Source of the DNA: Anaerolineaceae bacterium
Lineage (GTDB): Bacteria > Chloroflexota > Anaerolineae > Anaerolineales > Villigracilaceae
DNA length: 7,505 nucleotides
Assembly: GCA_009885445.1 (NCBI GenBank)
Contig: VFKQ01000251.1
Span: forward strand, 1 to 7,505
Direction: 5' to 3'
In this document: in pieces, positions 1 to 6,500 of the stretch
Numbering within the stretch: position 1 is the first letter of the stretch
Layout of the letters: every line of letters starts with the position of its first letter
Notes under the pieces: generated by a model
What the model was told of the DNA's origin: nothing
Database searches by the model: none
Seen by the model: the letters and a program-made list of their open reading frames with translations, nothing else
Program-made: the position numbers and the translations under genes

Positions 1-457
1 GTTCTAAAAACGGCGCGGGGGCGGGGGCGGCGTAGTCAAGGTATTGGGCAAGATCCGCCACCCAGCCCTTGGCTTCGGCGTTCCACAGGTAGCGGTTGCC
101 TTCTTTGTCTTTGGCGGTAATGATTGTGCCGTCGTTTGTCTCAAGTACCGAGGTGTCTTGGCTTTTAGTCACGGCGTAGGATTCCGCGTCCAGTGTTACC
201 GTTTTTTCTGTTGTATCTGTACTGTGAATTTGGGTGGTGTTTATCGTCCCGTCTGGGAGCAGGGCGCCTTGGGTATCAAGGGCAGTCTCGATGGCGGGGG
301 CAAGATTCAACTCCACGCGGGTGGGTTCTAGGGTTGGGGTTTTGCTCGGCGCGGACGTGACAGTCACCTTTAAGGTGACTGTCACGTTTGGGGTAACGGC
401 AGGCGAAGCGCAGGCAGTTAATAAAATTGCGATTAATAAAATGATTTGTGTTTTCAT
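1..457 (-). CDS. Putative secreted lipoprotein, C-terminus cut by window edge
   Basis: An open frame runs without a stop from an ATG at 457 to the window edge (152 codons). The N-terminus is a textbook lipoprotein signal: MKTQ, then a hydrophobic run, then lipobox LTAC, with the modified cysteine at residue 16. A GGAG at 467-464 lies 6 nt before the ATG. After the cysteine comes a Thr/Val/Pro/Ser-rich stretch (about residues 17-46), typical of a flexible tether. A small soluble region follows, with repeated Thr and acidic residues and aromatic pairs (RYLW about 122-125, GWV about 131-133), and then an Ala-Pro-rich run at the edge. By family knowledge the protein should be anchored to the outer face of the membrane. 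I recognise no catalytic domain and no known family. A 33-nt palindrome lies in codons 24-35. It is the last gene of the minus-strand series here, about 114 nt after the duplicated pyrophosphatase tail. Confidence 0.85.
   Translation of the reverse strand, partial: MKTQIILLIAILLTACASPAVTPNVTVTLKVTVTSAPSKTPTLEPTRVELNLAPAIETALDTQGALLPDGTINTTQIHSTDTTEKTVTLDAESYAVTKSQDTSVLETNDGTIITAKDKEGNRYLWNAEAKGWVADLAQYLDYAAPAPAPFLE
355..387. repeat. Perfect 33-nt palindrome in the lipoprotein coding sequence
   Basis: Two 16-nt arms (355-370 and 372-387) are exact reverse complements around one central base at 371. The structure is nested: each half contains the 11-mer GTGACNGTCAC, itself a palindrome, and the two 11-mers are separated by the palindromic CTTTAAG, 18 nt centre to centre. 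It encodes a VTVT-LK-VTVT stretch just behind the lipobox. In mRNA it would fold into a very stable hairpin about 70 nt after the start codon. The spaced 11-mers also look like paired operator half-sites, but no regulator is suggested by the sequence. There is no T-tract after it, so it is not a standard terminator. Confidence 0.9.
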
Positions 458-571
458 GATTTGCTCCGTTCATTCAGACATGTCAATAGCAGTGACCCGC
501 CCTGGATGACTTTGATTGGCAATAAATCTTGATATGTCTCCCTGCTGTCCGCAAGGTCAGCGAGTAATTGT
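458..571. other. Short intergenic spacer before the lipoprotein gene
   Basis: 114 nt between the duplicated pyrophosphatase tail and the lipoprotein ATG. It holds the lipoprotein ribosome binding site (GGAG, 467-464). A TTGACA-like hexamer lies on the minus strand near 485, but no acceptable -10 box follows at the right distance, so I do not call a promoter. No terminator hairpin with a T-run is visible. It is the longest non-coding gap in the window. Confidence 0.6.
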
Positions 572-647
572 TTACCTCTCCAACAATCCCAACACCACCG
601 GCAACAACTGCTTCTTCCGCGAAACGACTCCGATCGCGTCGCGGGTC
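572..647. repeat. Direct repeat copy 1 (pyrophosphatase 3' end)
   Basis: Matches 1409-1484 without gaps at an offset of 837 nt, with 66 of 76 bases identical. The core 584-616 is 33/33 identical. Identity stops at 647, exactly at the HEPN stop codon. The repeat pair brackets the MNT and HEPN genes. Confidence 0.93.
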
Positions 648-649
648 AT
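572..649 (-). pseudogene. Duplicated 3' end of the pyrophosphatase gene, now a 25-codon micro-ORF
   Basis: Read on the minus strand, this encodes ATG then the last 24 residues of the pyrophosphatase at 1409-2749, including the DHHA2 signature GVVSRKKQLLPVV, and ends in TAA. Only one residue differs (Ala to Ile, GCG to ATC). The other differing codons are synonymous: ACT/ACC, CGC/CGG, CTC/TTG, GAA/GAG, AGA/AGG, and stop TAG/TAA. The ATG overlaps the HEPN stop as ATGA, so the fragment could be translated by coupling. It cannot be an enzyme, since it lacks the whole metal site. I infer it is the stranded end of a functional pyrophosphatase gene, left when the MNT/HEPN cassette arrived. Synonymous-only drift says the two copies diverged while both ended working genes, not after a recent tandem duplication. 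Whether the peptide is made is unknown. Confidence 0.85.
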
Positions 650-1032
650 TTCAGGCCCAACCAAGCGCGGGCAAATTTGCGAACAGATTTTGCGATTTCC
701 ATGGATTCTTTGGCGTCTTCGATAGTAGGCATTTCCCCTGGGTAACGCGAAGTCACGGCATGGTCTGTCAGGATTGTCAACGTTGCTGTGGAGAACGCTG
801 TAAATACGCCGTTATTGACGCAAAGCATATTGAGGGTGGATAGGTCATGTGTCTTTGGAAAGTCCACTCTCTTTGAAACCAACATGGCTTTCAAATATTT
901 TTCGGCGGATTGTTGCGCGTGATAACACGCGTTTGTGGTTGATGGCCGGTTGCCTCTCAGAAGTTTCTTTGCGGCCAGCCAATCGCCCTCGGCATACTCA
1001 GCCCAATCCAAAGGATTAGTTGGATCGCTCAT
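646..1032 (-). CDS. HEPN-domain protein (toxin-like partner of MNT)
   Basis: 128 residues from the ATG at 1032. I chose this start because the frame further upstream offers only GTG (1062) and TTG (1065), and the family usually begins just before the DWxxxAExDW-like helix seen here as DWAEYAEGDW (about residues 9-18). An AAGGA lies about 10 nt before the ATG. Family signs of the PF05168-type HEPN domain are CYHAQQSAEKYLKA (about 37-50), FPKTHDL (about 58-64) and SRYPGE (about 95-100). HEPN partners of MNT proteins are typically RNA-targeting or otherwise toxic and are held in check by the antitoxin. The canonical R-x(4-6)-H RNase motif is not visible, as in other members of this subfamily, so ribonuclease activity is uncertain. 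The gene overlaps the MNT gene by 17 nt, the usual arrangement for such pairs. Its TGA stop lies exactly at the edge of the duplicated pyrophosphatase tail. Confidence 0.85.
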   Translation of the reverse strand: MSDPTNPLDWAEYAEGDWLAAKKLLRGNRPSTTNACYHAQQSAEKYLKAMLVSKRVDFPKTHDLSTLNMLCVNNGVFTAFSTATLTILTDHAVTSRYPGEMPTIEDAKESMEIAKSVRKFARAWLGLK

Positions 1033-1375
1033 AAAGGACTTTTCCTTTTTTGACGATTTCACCAATAAAAATATCGCCCTTTTGCAGTGCAGATTTAATT
1101 TCTGCGGGGGTCTTAACTAGGATATCAACTGGAAAAGGACGCGGATATAACAGTAGCGAAACTTCCACGACCCGATCTTTCCTGACCTTTTGGGTTTTGA
1201 GAATGACAAGTAAATCAACATCGCTGTCAGGTGTGGGATTCCCGTAAGCGTAGGAGCCGAACAGGATAATCTTTTCAGGTTTGAGCGCGGAAGCGATGCG
1301 TTTGATTGCCTGTGGCAGAGTCTTTGACACGGGCGGAAAACCAGTCGGGCTGACTTTTGATTTGATCGGTAGCAT
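1016..1375 (-). CDS. MNT-family minimal nucleotidyltransferase (antitoxin)
   Basis: 119 residues. The nucleotidyltransferase signature GSx10DxD is complete: GS, then YAYGNPTPDS, then DVD (about residues 41-55), preceded by KIILF. A third acidic position is likely in the PVDIL segment (about 83-87). In the studied MntA-HepT systems, the MNT protein neutralises its HEPN partner by covalently adding AMP to it. The catalytic motif here is intact, so that mechanism is possible. The only ATG is at 1375, 33 nt after the pyrophosphatase stop, with a weak GAG-type ribosome binding site. The HEPN gene starts inside its last codons (17-nt overlap). The spacer and both genes lie wholly between the two pyrophosphatase-tail copies, which suggests the pair travelled as a unit. 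Confidence 0.9.
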   Translation of the reverse strand: MLPIKSKVSPTGFPPVSKTLPQAIKRIASALKPEKIILFGSYAYGNPTPDSDVDLLVILKTQKVRKDRVVEVSLLLYPRPFPVDILVKTPAEIKSALQKGDIFIGEIVKKGKVLYERSN

Positions 1376-1408
1376 CTTGTATCTCGCTTCTAATTCTAAC
1401 GCTATTTT

Positions 1409-1484
1409 CTATCTTTCGAGCAATCCCAACACCACCGGCAACAACTGCTTCTTGCGCGAAACGACTCCCGCCGCGTCGCGAGTC
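1409..1484. repeat. Direct repeat copy 2 (native-frame 3' end of pyrophosphatase)
   Basis: The last 76 nt of the intact pyrophosphatase gene, including the SRKKQ codons and TAG stop. It is the partner of 572-647. The unit between equivalent points of the two copies is 837 nt and contains only the MNT and HEPN genes and a 33-nt leader. Confidence 0.93.
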
Positions 1485-2749
1485 CCATCGGGGAGAGGCG
1501 GATAGGGTAGGTCGTCGAGGGCCGGCGGCGGATTGGACGAGACGAGCAAGCGACTCGAGCCGCGCACCACGTCGGTGATGAGCAGGATGGCGAAGTCGAG
1601 TCCTTGCTTATCGCGCAAATTATTTAGCGCGGTGGTCAGCGGCGCGAGATGCTCGGCGATTTGCATCGTGTCGGTCACTTCGGCTTGGGCAACCGCGAAT
1701 TTGAATCCGCTCGACTCGAAAGATTTAATATCGGTGCTGACAATTTCTTCCGCAGTTCGATTCGCAAGTCCCGCGCCGGCATTAAGTAGTTGCGTGCCAA
1801 ATGATTTAATTGTTTCGCCGGCCAATGCTCCGCCGCCTACGAAGGCCCAGCGCGCGAGTTTGTCCGCGGCGACGCGGTCGCGCTCAACGGTGGTGGGCGA
1901 CGTCAGAATCAGCGTATCCGCCAACAGTCCGGCGAGAAGCGTGCCTGCCAGCGGCGGCGGCATGGAGAGTCCGGCCTCGGCGGTTTGCTCCGTCACCAGC
2001 GTCGAAGTTGATCCAACAGTATCCACGGTGAATCGAATCGGCTGATGCGTGTGTTGATTGCCGAGGCGATGATGATCAAGAATTTCGAGCAGTTCGGCTT
2101 CTTCGAGCGCGGCGATGGCCTGACGCGGTTCGTTGTGGTCAACCAAAATTAATTTCAAGCGCGGCGGGTTGAGTACATCGCGTTGCGTGGCCATGCCGAG
2201 ATACAAACCATTTTCATCCACCACCCAATAATCATTATATTCATCGCGCAAAAGTTTGTTGAGCGAATCGCGGATGTGCGCATGCGCCGCATATTTTGGC
2301 ACGCTCGTATCCGCCGCATCACTGCATTTAGCAGACATCATTTCGCGCACAGTGATGTCGCCGGGTCGCGGGCCAAGTGTGTCGCTGAAATATTTAAACA
2401 GACTCATGCCGTTGATCAGGCCGAACGGTTTGCCATCTTCATTGACGACGGGAGCGATGCCGCCCGTTTTGTTTGCCAGCGCCCAAGCCGCACTGAGCGG
2501 GGACTCGGGTGCGACCGAATCAAAACGCCTCATCACGGACCCGAAGCGGGGCGAAGCATCCGTGAGCAGGATCGGCGCTTCGAGTTTTAAAATCTTCAGC
2601 ACCCAAGCCGTTTGCGGATTCAACGCGCCCGCCCGCGCCGCGATGGCTTGCACGCCGTCGCGTTGATTTAACAGCCACGCATAACCCATCGCCGCAGCGA
2701 TGGAATCTGTATCCGGGTTGACGTGTCCGATGACGTAGATGTCGCTCAT
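1409..2749 (-). CDS. ppaC: Manganese-type family II inorganic pyrophosphatase with CBS pair
   Basis: 446 residues. Hydrolyses pyrophosphate to two phosphates in the cytoplasm and so pulls biosynthetic reactions forward. The DHH-family metal ligands are all present: GHVNPDTDS (residues 8-16, with H9, D13, D15), VDHN (203-206), LDHH (224-227) and LLADT (D278) in the family block ending SPTT. The DHHA2 lobe ends with SRKKQLLP (431-438), which carries the substrate-binding Arg-Lys pair. Between the first DHH motif and VDHN sit two CBS repeats (about 70-190). The length leaves no room for the DRTGG domain found in the longest members. In known CBS-pyrophosphatases this pair binds adenine nucleotides and tunes activity; that is inferred here. 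The ATG overlaps the preceding toxin gene's stop as ATGA with little ribosome binding site of its own, so translation is probably coupled. The 3' end is duplicated at 572-647. Confidence 0.95.
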   Translation of the reverse strand: MSDIYVIGHVNPDTDSIAAAMGYAWLLNQRDGVQAIAARAGALNPQTAWVLKILKLEAPILLTDASPRFGSVMRRFDSVAPESPLSAAWALANKTGGIAPVVNEDGKPFGLINGMSLFKYFSDTLGPRPGDITVREMMSAKCSDAADTSVPKYAAHAHIRDSLNKLLRDEYNDYWVVDENGLYLGMATQRDVLNPPRLKLILVDHNEPRQAIAALEEAELLEILDHHRLGNQHTHQPIRFTVDTVGSTSTLVTEQTAEAGLSMPPPLAGTLLAGLLADTLILTSPTTVERDRVAADKLARWAFVGGGALAGETIKSFGTQLLNAGAGLANRTAEEIVSTDIKSFESSGFKFAVAQAEVTDTMQIAEHLAPLTTALNNLRDKQGLDFAILLITDVVRGSSRLLVSSNPPPALDDLPYPPLPDGTRDAAGVVSRKKQLLPVVLGLLER

Positions 2750-2752
2750 GGT
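2735..2752. repeat. Start-region similarity, copy at pyrophosphatase ATG
   Basis: ACCATGAGCGACATCTAC on the minus strand. It matches 3538-3555 at 16 of 18 positions in the same reading frame (MS-x-IY). Confidence 0.5.
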
Positions 2753-3117
2753 CGCTTCAGAGGAAGGTGTGTGATTCTGACTCGCCTCTTATCCACTACA
2801 ACGATCGCATGTTGCAGTACGTCGGGTTTGACTGCTTCAAGTGTGCGCCTGACGAGGTCCTGCATTTCTGCGTCTGAATAATTTCCACCTCGAAAAAGAA
2901 TCACCCCCGGCGATGTTTCGCCGCTCATTGCCAGCAAATTACCAAAATCCAAATCAGCCGTGATAACAATGCGCCCTTCAATTTTGGCGCGAGCCATAAT
3001 CGCCGTGTCAGGCGCAGTTCCCAACCCAAGACTCAACGCGTGTTGTGCGTCATGGCCGCTTGCTTCAAGCCAGGGGATCAGATTTGGCGATGCGGGCATA
3101 TCAATCAGGAATTTCAT
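2746..3117 (-). CDS. DUF5615 PIN-like toxin
   Basis: 123 residues. It matches the DUF5615/PIN-like family: MKFLIDMPASPNL at the start (conserved Asp at 6), SGHDAQH (about 20-26), an alternation ending APDTAIMARAKIEGRIVITADLDFGNLL (about 35-62) with the acidic TxDxDF motif, then PGVILFRGG (about 70-78). PIN-fold toxins of this kind are predicted metal-dependent ribonucleases. The acidic residues expected for metal binding are present, so it may be active. It follows the DUF433 gene with a 1-nt TAATG overlap, the standard antitoxin-then-toxin layout, and overlaps the pyrophosphatase ATG by 4 nt. The exact RNA target is not predictable. Confidence 0.85.
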   Translation of the reverse strand: MKFLIDMPASPNLIPWLEASGHDAQHALSLGLGTAPDTAIMARAKIEGRIVITADLDFGNLLAMSGETSPGVILFRGGNYSDAEMQDLVRRTLEAVKPDVLQHAIVVVDKRRVRITHLPLKRP

Positions 3118-3338
3118 TAAGCAAACTCAACAACTTCTTCCTCAGCGAGGGATGCCGCGTAGTTTAAAACTTCGTCAATGTCTTCTGACTCAAGATAGGG
3201 ATACGCCTTGAGTATAGATTCTCGCGTTTCTCCGGAAGCCAAAAGGCCAAGCAAGCGGGAAACAGGGAAACGCAAATTGCGGATACAAGGCTTTCCGCCA
3301 AATAATTCAGGATTGGTCGTAATCCTTTTGAATGTCAT
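3117..3338 (-). CDS. DUF433 antitoxin (VapB45-like)
   Basis: 73 residues, the usual size of this family. The diagnostic block ITTNPELFGGKPCIRNLRFPVSRLLGLL (about 6-33) is followed by GETRESILKAYPYLESEDIDEVLNYA, a helix-turn-helix-like region. DUF433 proteins pair with DUF5615 PIN-like proteins as antitoxins and probably bind their own operator. It has a strong ribosome binding site, AAGGAG at 3350-3345, 6 nt before the ATG, inside the last codons of the HicB-like gene. Its TAA shares one base with the toxin ATG. Confidence 0.9.
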   Translation of the reverse strand: MTFKRITTNPELFGGKPCIRNLRFPVSRLLGLLASGETRESILKAYPYLESEDIDEVLNYAASLAEEEVVEFA

Positions 3339-3339
3339 T

Positions 3340-3552
3340 TCAGGCTCCTTCAGAGTAATTCAAAGTCATCATAGATTTTCCAAGCGTTGCCAGCCCCTCC
3401 ACGATCGCGGTGAGCGCGTCATTTGCATTTTGCAAGGCATCCTGCACGTTGTCGCCCTCGGTGATTAATTCGGGCAAAAGCGGACAGGTAACCGTATATC
3501 CGCCCTCAGGTTGTGGTTCCAGCACAAGTGGTAATTTGTAGATTTGGCTCAT
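3340..3552 (-). CDS. Orphan HicB-like antitoxin
   Basis: 70 residues. The HicB core YKLPLVLEPQPEGGYTVTCPLLPELITEGDNVQDALQNANDAL (about 5-47) is clear. It normally forms a small partial RNase H-like fold that blocks the HicA mRNA interferase. No HicA double-stranded RNA-binding-like protein is encoded on either side. The next gene is DUF433, one base after the TGA. There is no C-terminal DNA-binding domain, and the end (TLNYSEGA) is short. It may serve as a third component of the DUF433/DUF5615 unit, or be a leftover antitoxin. It starts 13 nt after the oxidoreductase stop with a strong ribosome binding site. Its first codons resemble those of the pyrophosphatase gene. Confidence 0.85.
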   Translation of the reverse strand: MSQIYKLPLVLEPQPEGGYTVTCPLLPELITEGDNVQDALQNANDALTAIVEGLATLGKSMMTLNYSEGA

Positions 3553-3555
3553 GGT
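3538..3555. repeat. Start-region similarity, copy at hicB ATG
   Basis: ACCATGAGCCAAATCTAC on the minus strand, in frame with the hicB start. It is the partner of 2735-2752, with the DUF433, DUF5615 and most of the HicB gene between the copies. It is short enough to be chance. Confidence 0.5.
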
Positions 3556-3558
3556 TTT

Positions 3559-3564
3559 CTCCTT
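3559..3564 (-). promoter_or_regulatory. Ribosome binding site of the HicB-like gene
   Basis: AAGGAG on the minus strand, 6 nt before the ATG at 3552. It fills the 13-nt gap after the oxidoreductase stop and supports translation as part of one transcript. Confidence 0.8.
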
Positions 3565-3565
3565 G

Positions 3566-6500
3566 TTACTTACCTGCTATTTTACCTTGTAACGCTCTCC
3601 AAACTTTTTCCGGCGTGGCAGGGATTTCGTCCACATCGACGCCGACCGCATCGCGAATGGCGTTGCCTACTGCGGGCGCGACGCCGTCCATGGGAATTTC
3701 CGCGACGGCTTTGACGCCGAACGGATGACTCGGCTCGAAGGTCTCGACGAAGATGGTTTCCAACTCGGGCATCTCGTCCGCGCGGAAGATGTGATAGCGG
3801 TCAAGGTCGCGCTCGATGGCGATGCCTTTCGCGTCGTAGCGCATTTCTTCGCAGACGGCGTAGCCGAGCGCCTGAGTCATGCCGCCTTCGATTTGCCCCG
3901 AGGCCGTCAGTGGGTTGATAATGACGCCCGAGTCCACGGCCATGACGAGTCTATCCACAGTGACTTGTCCCGTTTCCATGTCCACGGTTACTTCGGCGAA
4001 TTGCGCGGCGAACGGCGGAGGCGAGACCGGCGAGACGTAACTGGCGACGCCCATGATTTGTTCCTGGTCGTTCTTGTGCAGAGAATCGATCGCGATCTCG
4101 GCCATTGAAACAGACCTGCCATCCGGCGCGATTGCTTTTCGGTCGAATAGTCGGATAGTCTCATAGTCAGATTCTGGAAGCCCTAGCATTTTTGTGGCTC
4201 TGACCTGAATTCTCCATGCCACGACTTTCGCCGCGTTGACAGCCGCGGTGCCAGAAATATAAGTTGTCGAAGAAGCGTACGCGCCTTTGTCGAATGGCGT
4301 GAAATCTGTGTCAGACGAATAGGTGATCATGTCTTCGATGGGTACACCCAAAACTTCTGCGGCCATCTGTGCAAGGACAGTGTCGGAGCCGGTGCCCAAG
4401 TCCGTTGCGCCGACAAGCAGGTTAAACGAGCCGTCGTCGTTCATCTTAATCGAAGCGCCGCCCATGTCGAGGTAGGGGATGGCCGTCCCTTGCATGACCA
4501 TGGCGACTCCGATGCCTCTGCGTTTGGTCGAAGGTCGAAGGCGTTGCCCTGAGCGCGTCGAAGGGTCGAAGGTCGCGCCCGACTTTTGACCTTCGACTTT
4601 CGACGATGAACTCCGCCATTCCTCATTCCCATACTTATCATCCCACGCAATCGCGGCGCGGCCTTGCGCAACACATTGTTCGAGGCCCACGGTGTGGATA
4701 ATTTCGGGACGCGGCTCGCGGCCCTCGTTCCATGCCTTTGAGAATGGATGAAATTCGCCTGCATGAATCGCGTTCTTCAGTCGAAAGTCAATCGGGTCGA
4801 AGCCCATGGCGCGGGCGATTTTTTCGATGTGCCGGTCGAGCGGCCAGTAACCCTGTGGGACTCCGTATCCGCGAAACGCACCCGAGGGCGGCGTGTTGGT
4901 GTAGACCACGTCTGCGTAGAAGCGGATGTTCGGGGCTTTGCGATATTCTCCGTCGCCGACGTAGAGCGCCATGGCTTTGTGACCGGTGTTGCCGGTCACC
5001 GTCAACGCGTGACAGCCGTACGCGCCGGTGTCACTAAGTGCGTACATCGAGTTGGCAGTGATCGTGCCGTCTTTTTTAACGCCGGTCTTCATTTTGATTC
5101 GCATCGGATGACGTGAACGCGCGGCGATAAATTCTTCTTCGCGCGTGTACTCATAGATGACCGGCCGCTTGGTGGCAATTGTCAGATGCGCGGGGACATC
5201 TTCCATCAACACTTCCTGCTTGCCGCCGAATCCGCCGCCGATGCGCGGCTTGATTACGCGGATTCGTTTTACGGGCAGATTCAAAACAGGCGCGAGCATG
5301 CGTCGCACGTGGAACGGAACCTGCGTCGAGGTGCGAATCACGAGGCGGTCGTCTTCGTCCCAATACGTGACGGCGATGTGCGGCTCAATGTGTGCCTGTT
5401 GCACTTTGGGTACTTCGTATTCGGCTTCAAAAATTTCGTCCGCTTCGGCGAATCCTTTTTCGACGTCGCCAATGTCAATGCGGATTTCGGCGGCGAGATT
5501 CTTTTGCGGGTTCGAGTCTGCGAAGTTGACGTATTCGGGTTCGTCGTGAATCTTGATTGGGCTGGTCATCGCTTCGCGCGAGTCTAAGATCGTCGGAAGT
5601 ATTTCGTATTCCACTTCGATGAGCGTCAACGCTTTTTCGGCGATCTCTTCCGTCTCAGCGGCGACCATGGCCACGCGGTCGCCGACGAAGCGCATTTTCT
5701 TGTCCAACGAAAACGTATCCAGCGGACCGGGAATCGGATCGGATTGTCCCGCCGTGGAATACACCACGCGCGGAATGTCGAGGTAGGTCAGCACAGCCGC
5801 CACGCCTTCGAGCGCGCGCGCTTTGGTGACGTCAATTTTTTTAATCAGTGCGTGCGCGTGTGGCGAGTGCAAAACTTTTGCGTGAAGCAGTCCGCGTTTT
5901 TCAAAGTCGCCGGTGAACGCGGACTTGCCTTGCACCAACTTTATCGCGTCCACTTTAATTTCGGGCTGGCCCACAGTTTGCCAGGTGCGCGCTTCGGGAG
6001 TGACAACTACTTTTGGGCGAACCCGCACACCGGTGAGCGTTGAGGCGGGGCCGTCGTCGCGCGAATCATTCGGGGGCGGAGTCCCGAAATCCCAATTGAT
6101 CGAAGAGATGTCGAAGGGTTCGTCGCCGCGAATTTCTGCGGCCGCTTTTAAAATCGCCTGCACGGGTTTGAGATAACCGGTGCAACGACACAGCACGCCC
6201 GAAATTGATTCGCGCACTTCGCCTTCGCTGGGATTCGGATTTTTTTCAAGCAGACTGTGCGCGGCGAGAATTTGCGCGGGCGTGCAGTAACCGCATTGGA
6301 TCGCGCCCGACTCAACGAACGCGCGTTGAAGCGGGTGCAGGCCATCGGTTTTTCTCCAGCCCTGATCGGGATGTTCGCCGAGCGCTTCGATGGTGGCGAT
6401 GCTGTGCCCCTCGGCCTGCGCCGCGAGCAGTGACCCGGCGTTAACGGGTTTGCCATTTAACAAAATTGTGTCTGCGCCGCTGAGTCCATCTTCGTCGCCG

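Noticed and set aside
276..473. Minus-strand 65-codon frame starting at 473
   Set aside because: It overlaps the lipoprotein gene in another frame. The lipoprotein frame has a lipobox, a ribosome binding site and stays open to the edge.
458..571. Promoter for the lipoprotein gene (TTGACA-like hexamer near 485)
   Set aside because: No plausible -10 box at 16-18 nt; the position it would need overlaps the start codon region.
572..1484. Simple recent tandem duplication or assembly artefact for the repeated pyrophosphatase end
   Set aside because: The copies differ at ten positions, mostly synonymous, including different stop codons. A fresh duplication or assembly error would give identical copies.
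1533..2666. Long open frames on the + strand (1533-2045, 2183-2590, 2256-2666)
   Set aside because: They lie opposite the pyrophosphatase, whose minus-strand frame carries all family motifs. The + products are Ser/Arg/Ala-rich and match nothing I recognise.
4526..4604. CRISPR-like array from the GTCGAAGG units
   Set aside because: Units are about 8 nt, irregularly spaced, without spacers, and inside a conserved coding frame.
3725..6444. Several + strand and alternate minus-strand frames of 70-133 codons
   Set aside because: All are shadows of the oxidoreductase, which is continuous and conserved end to end.
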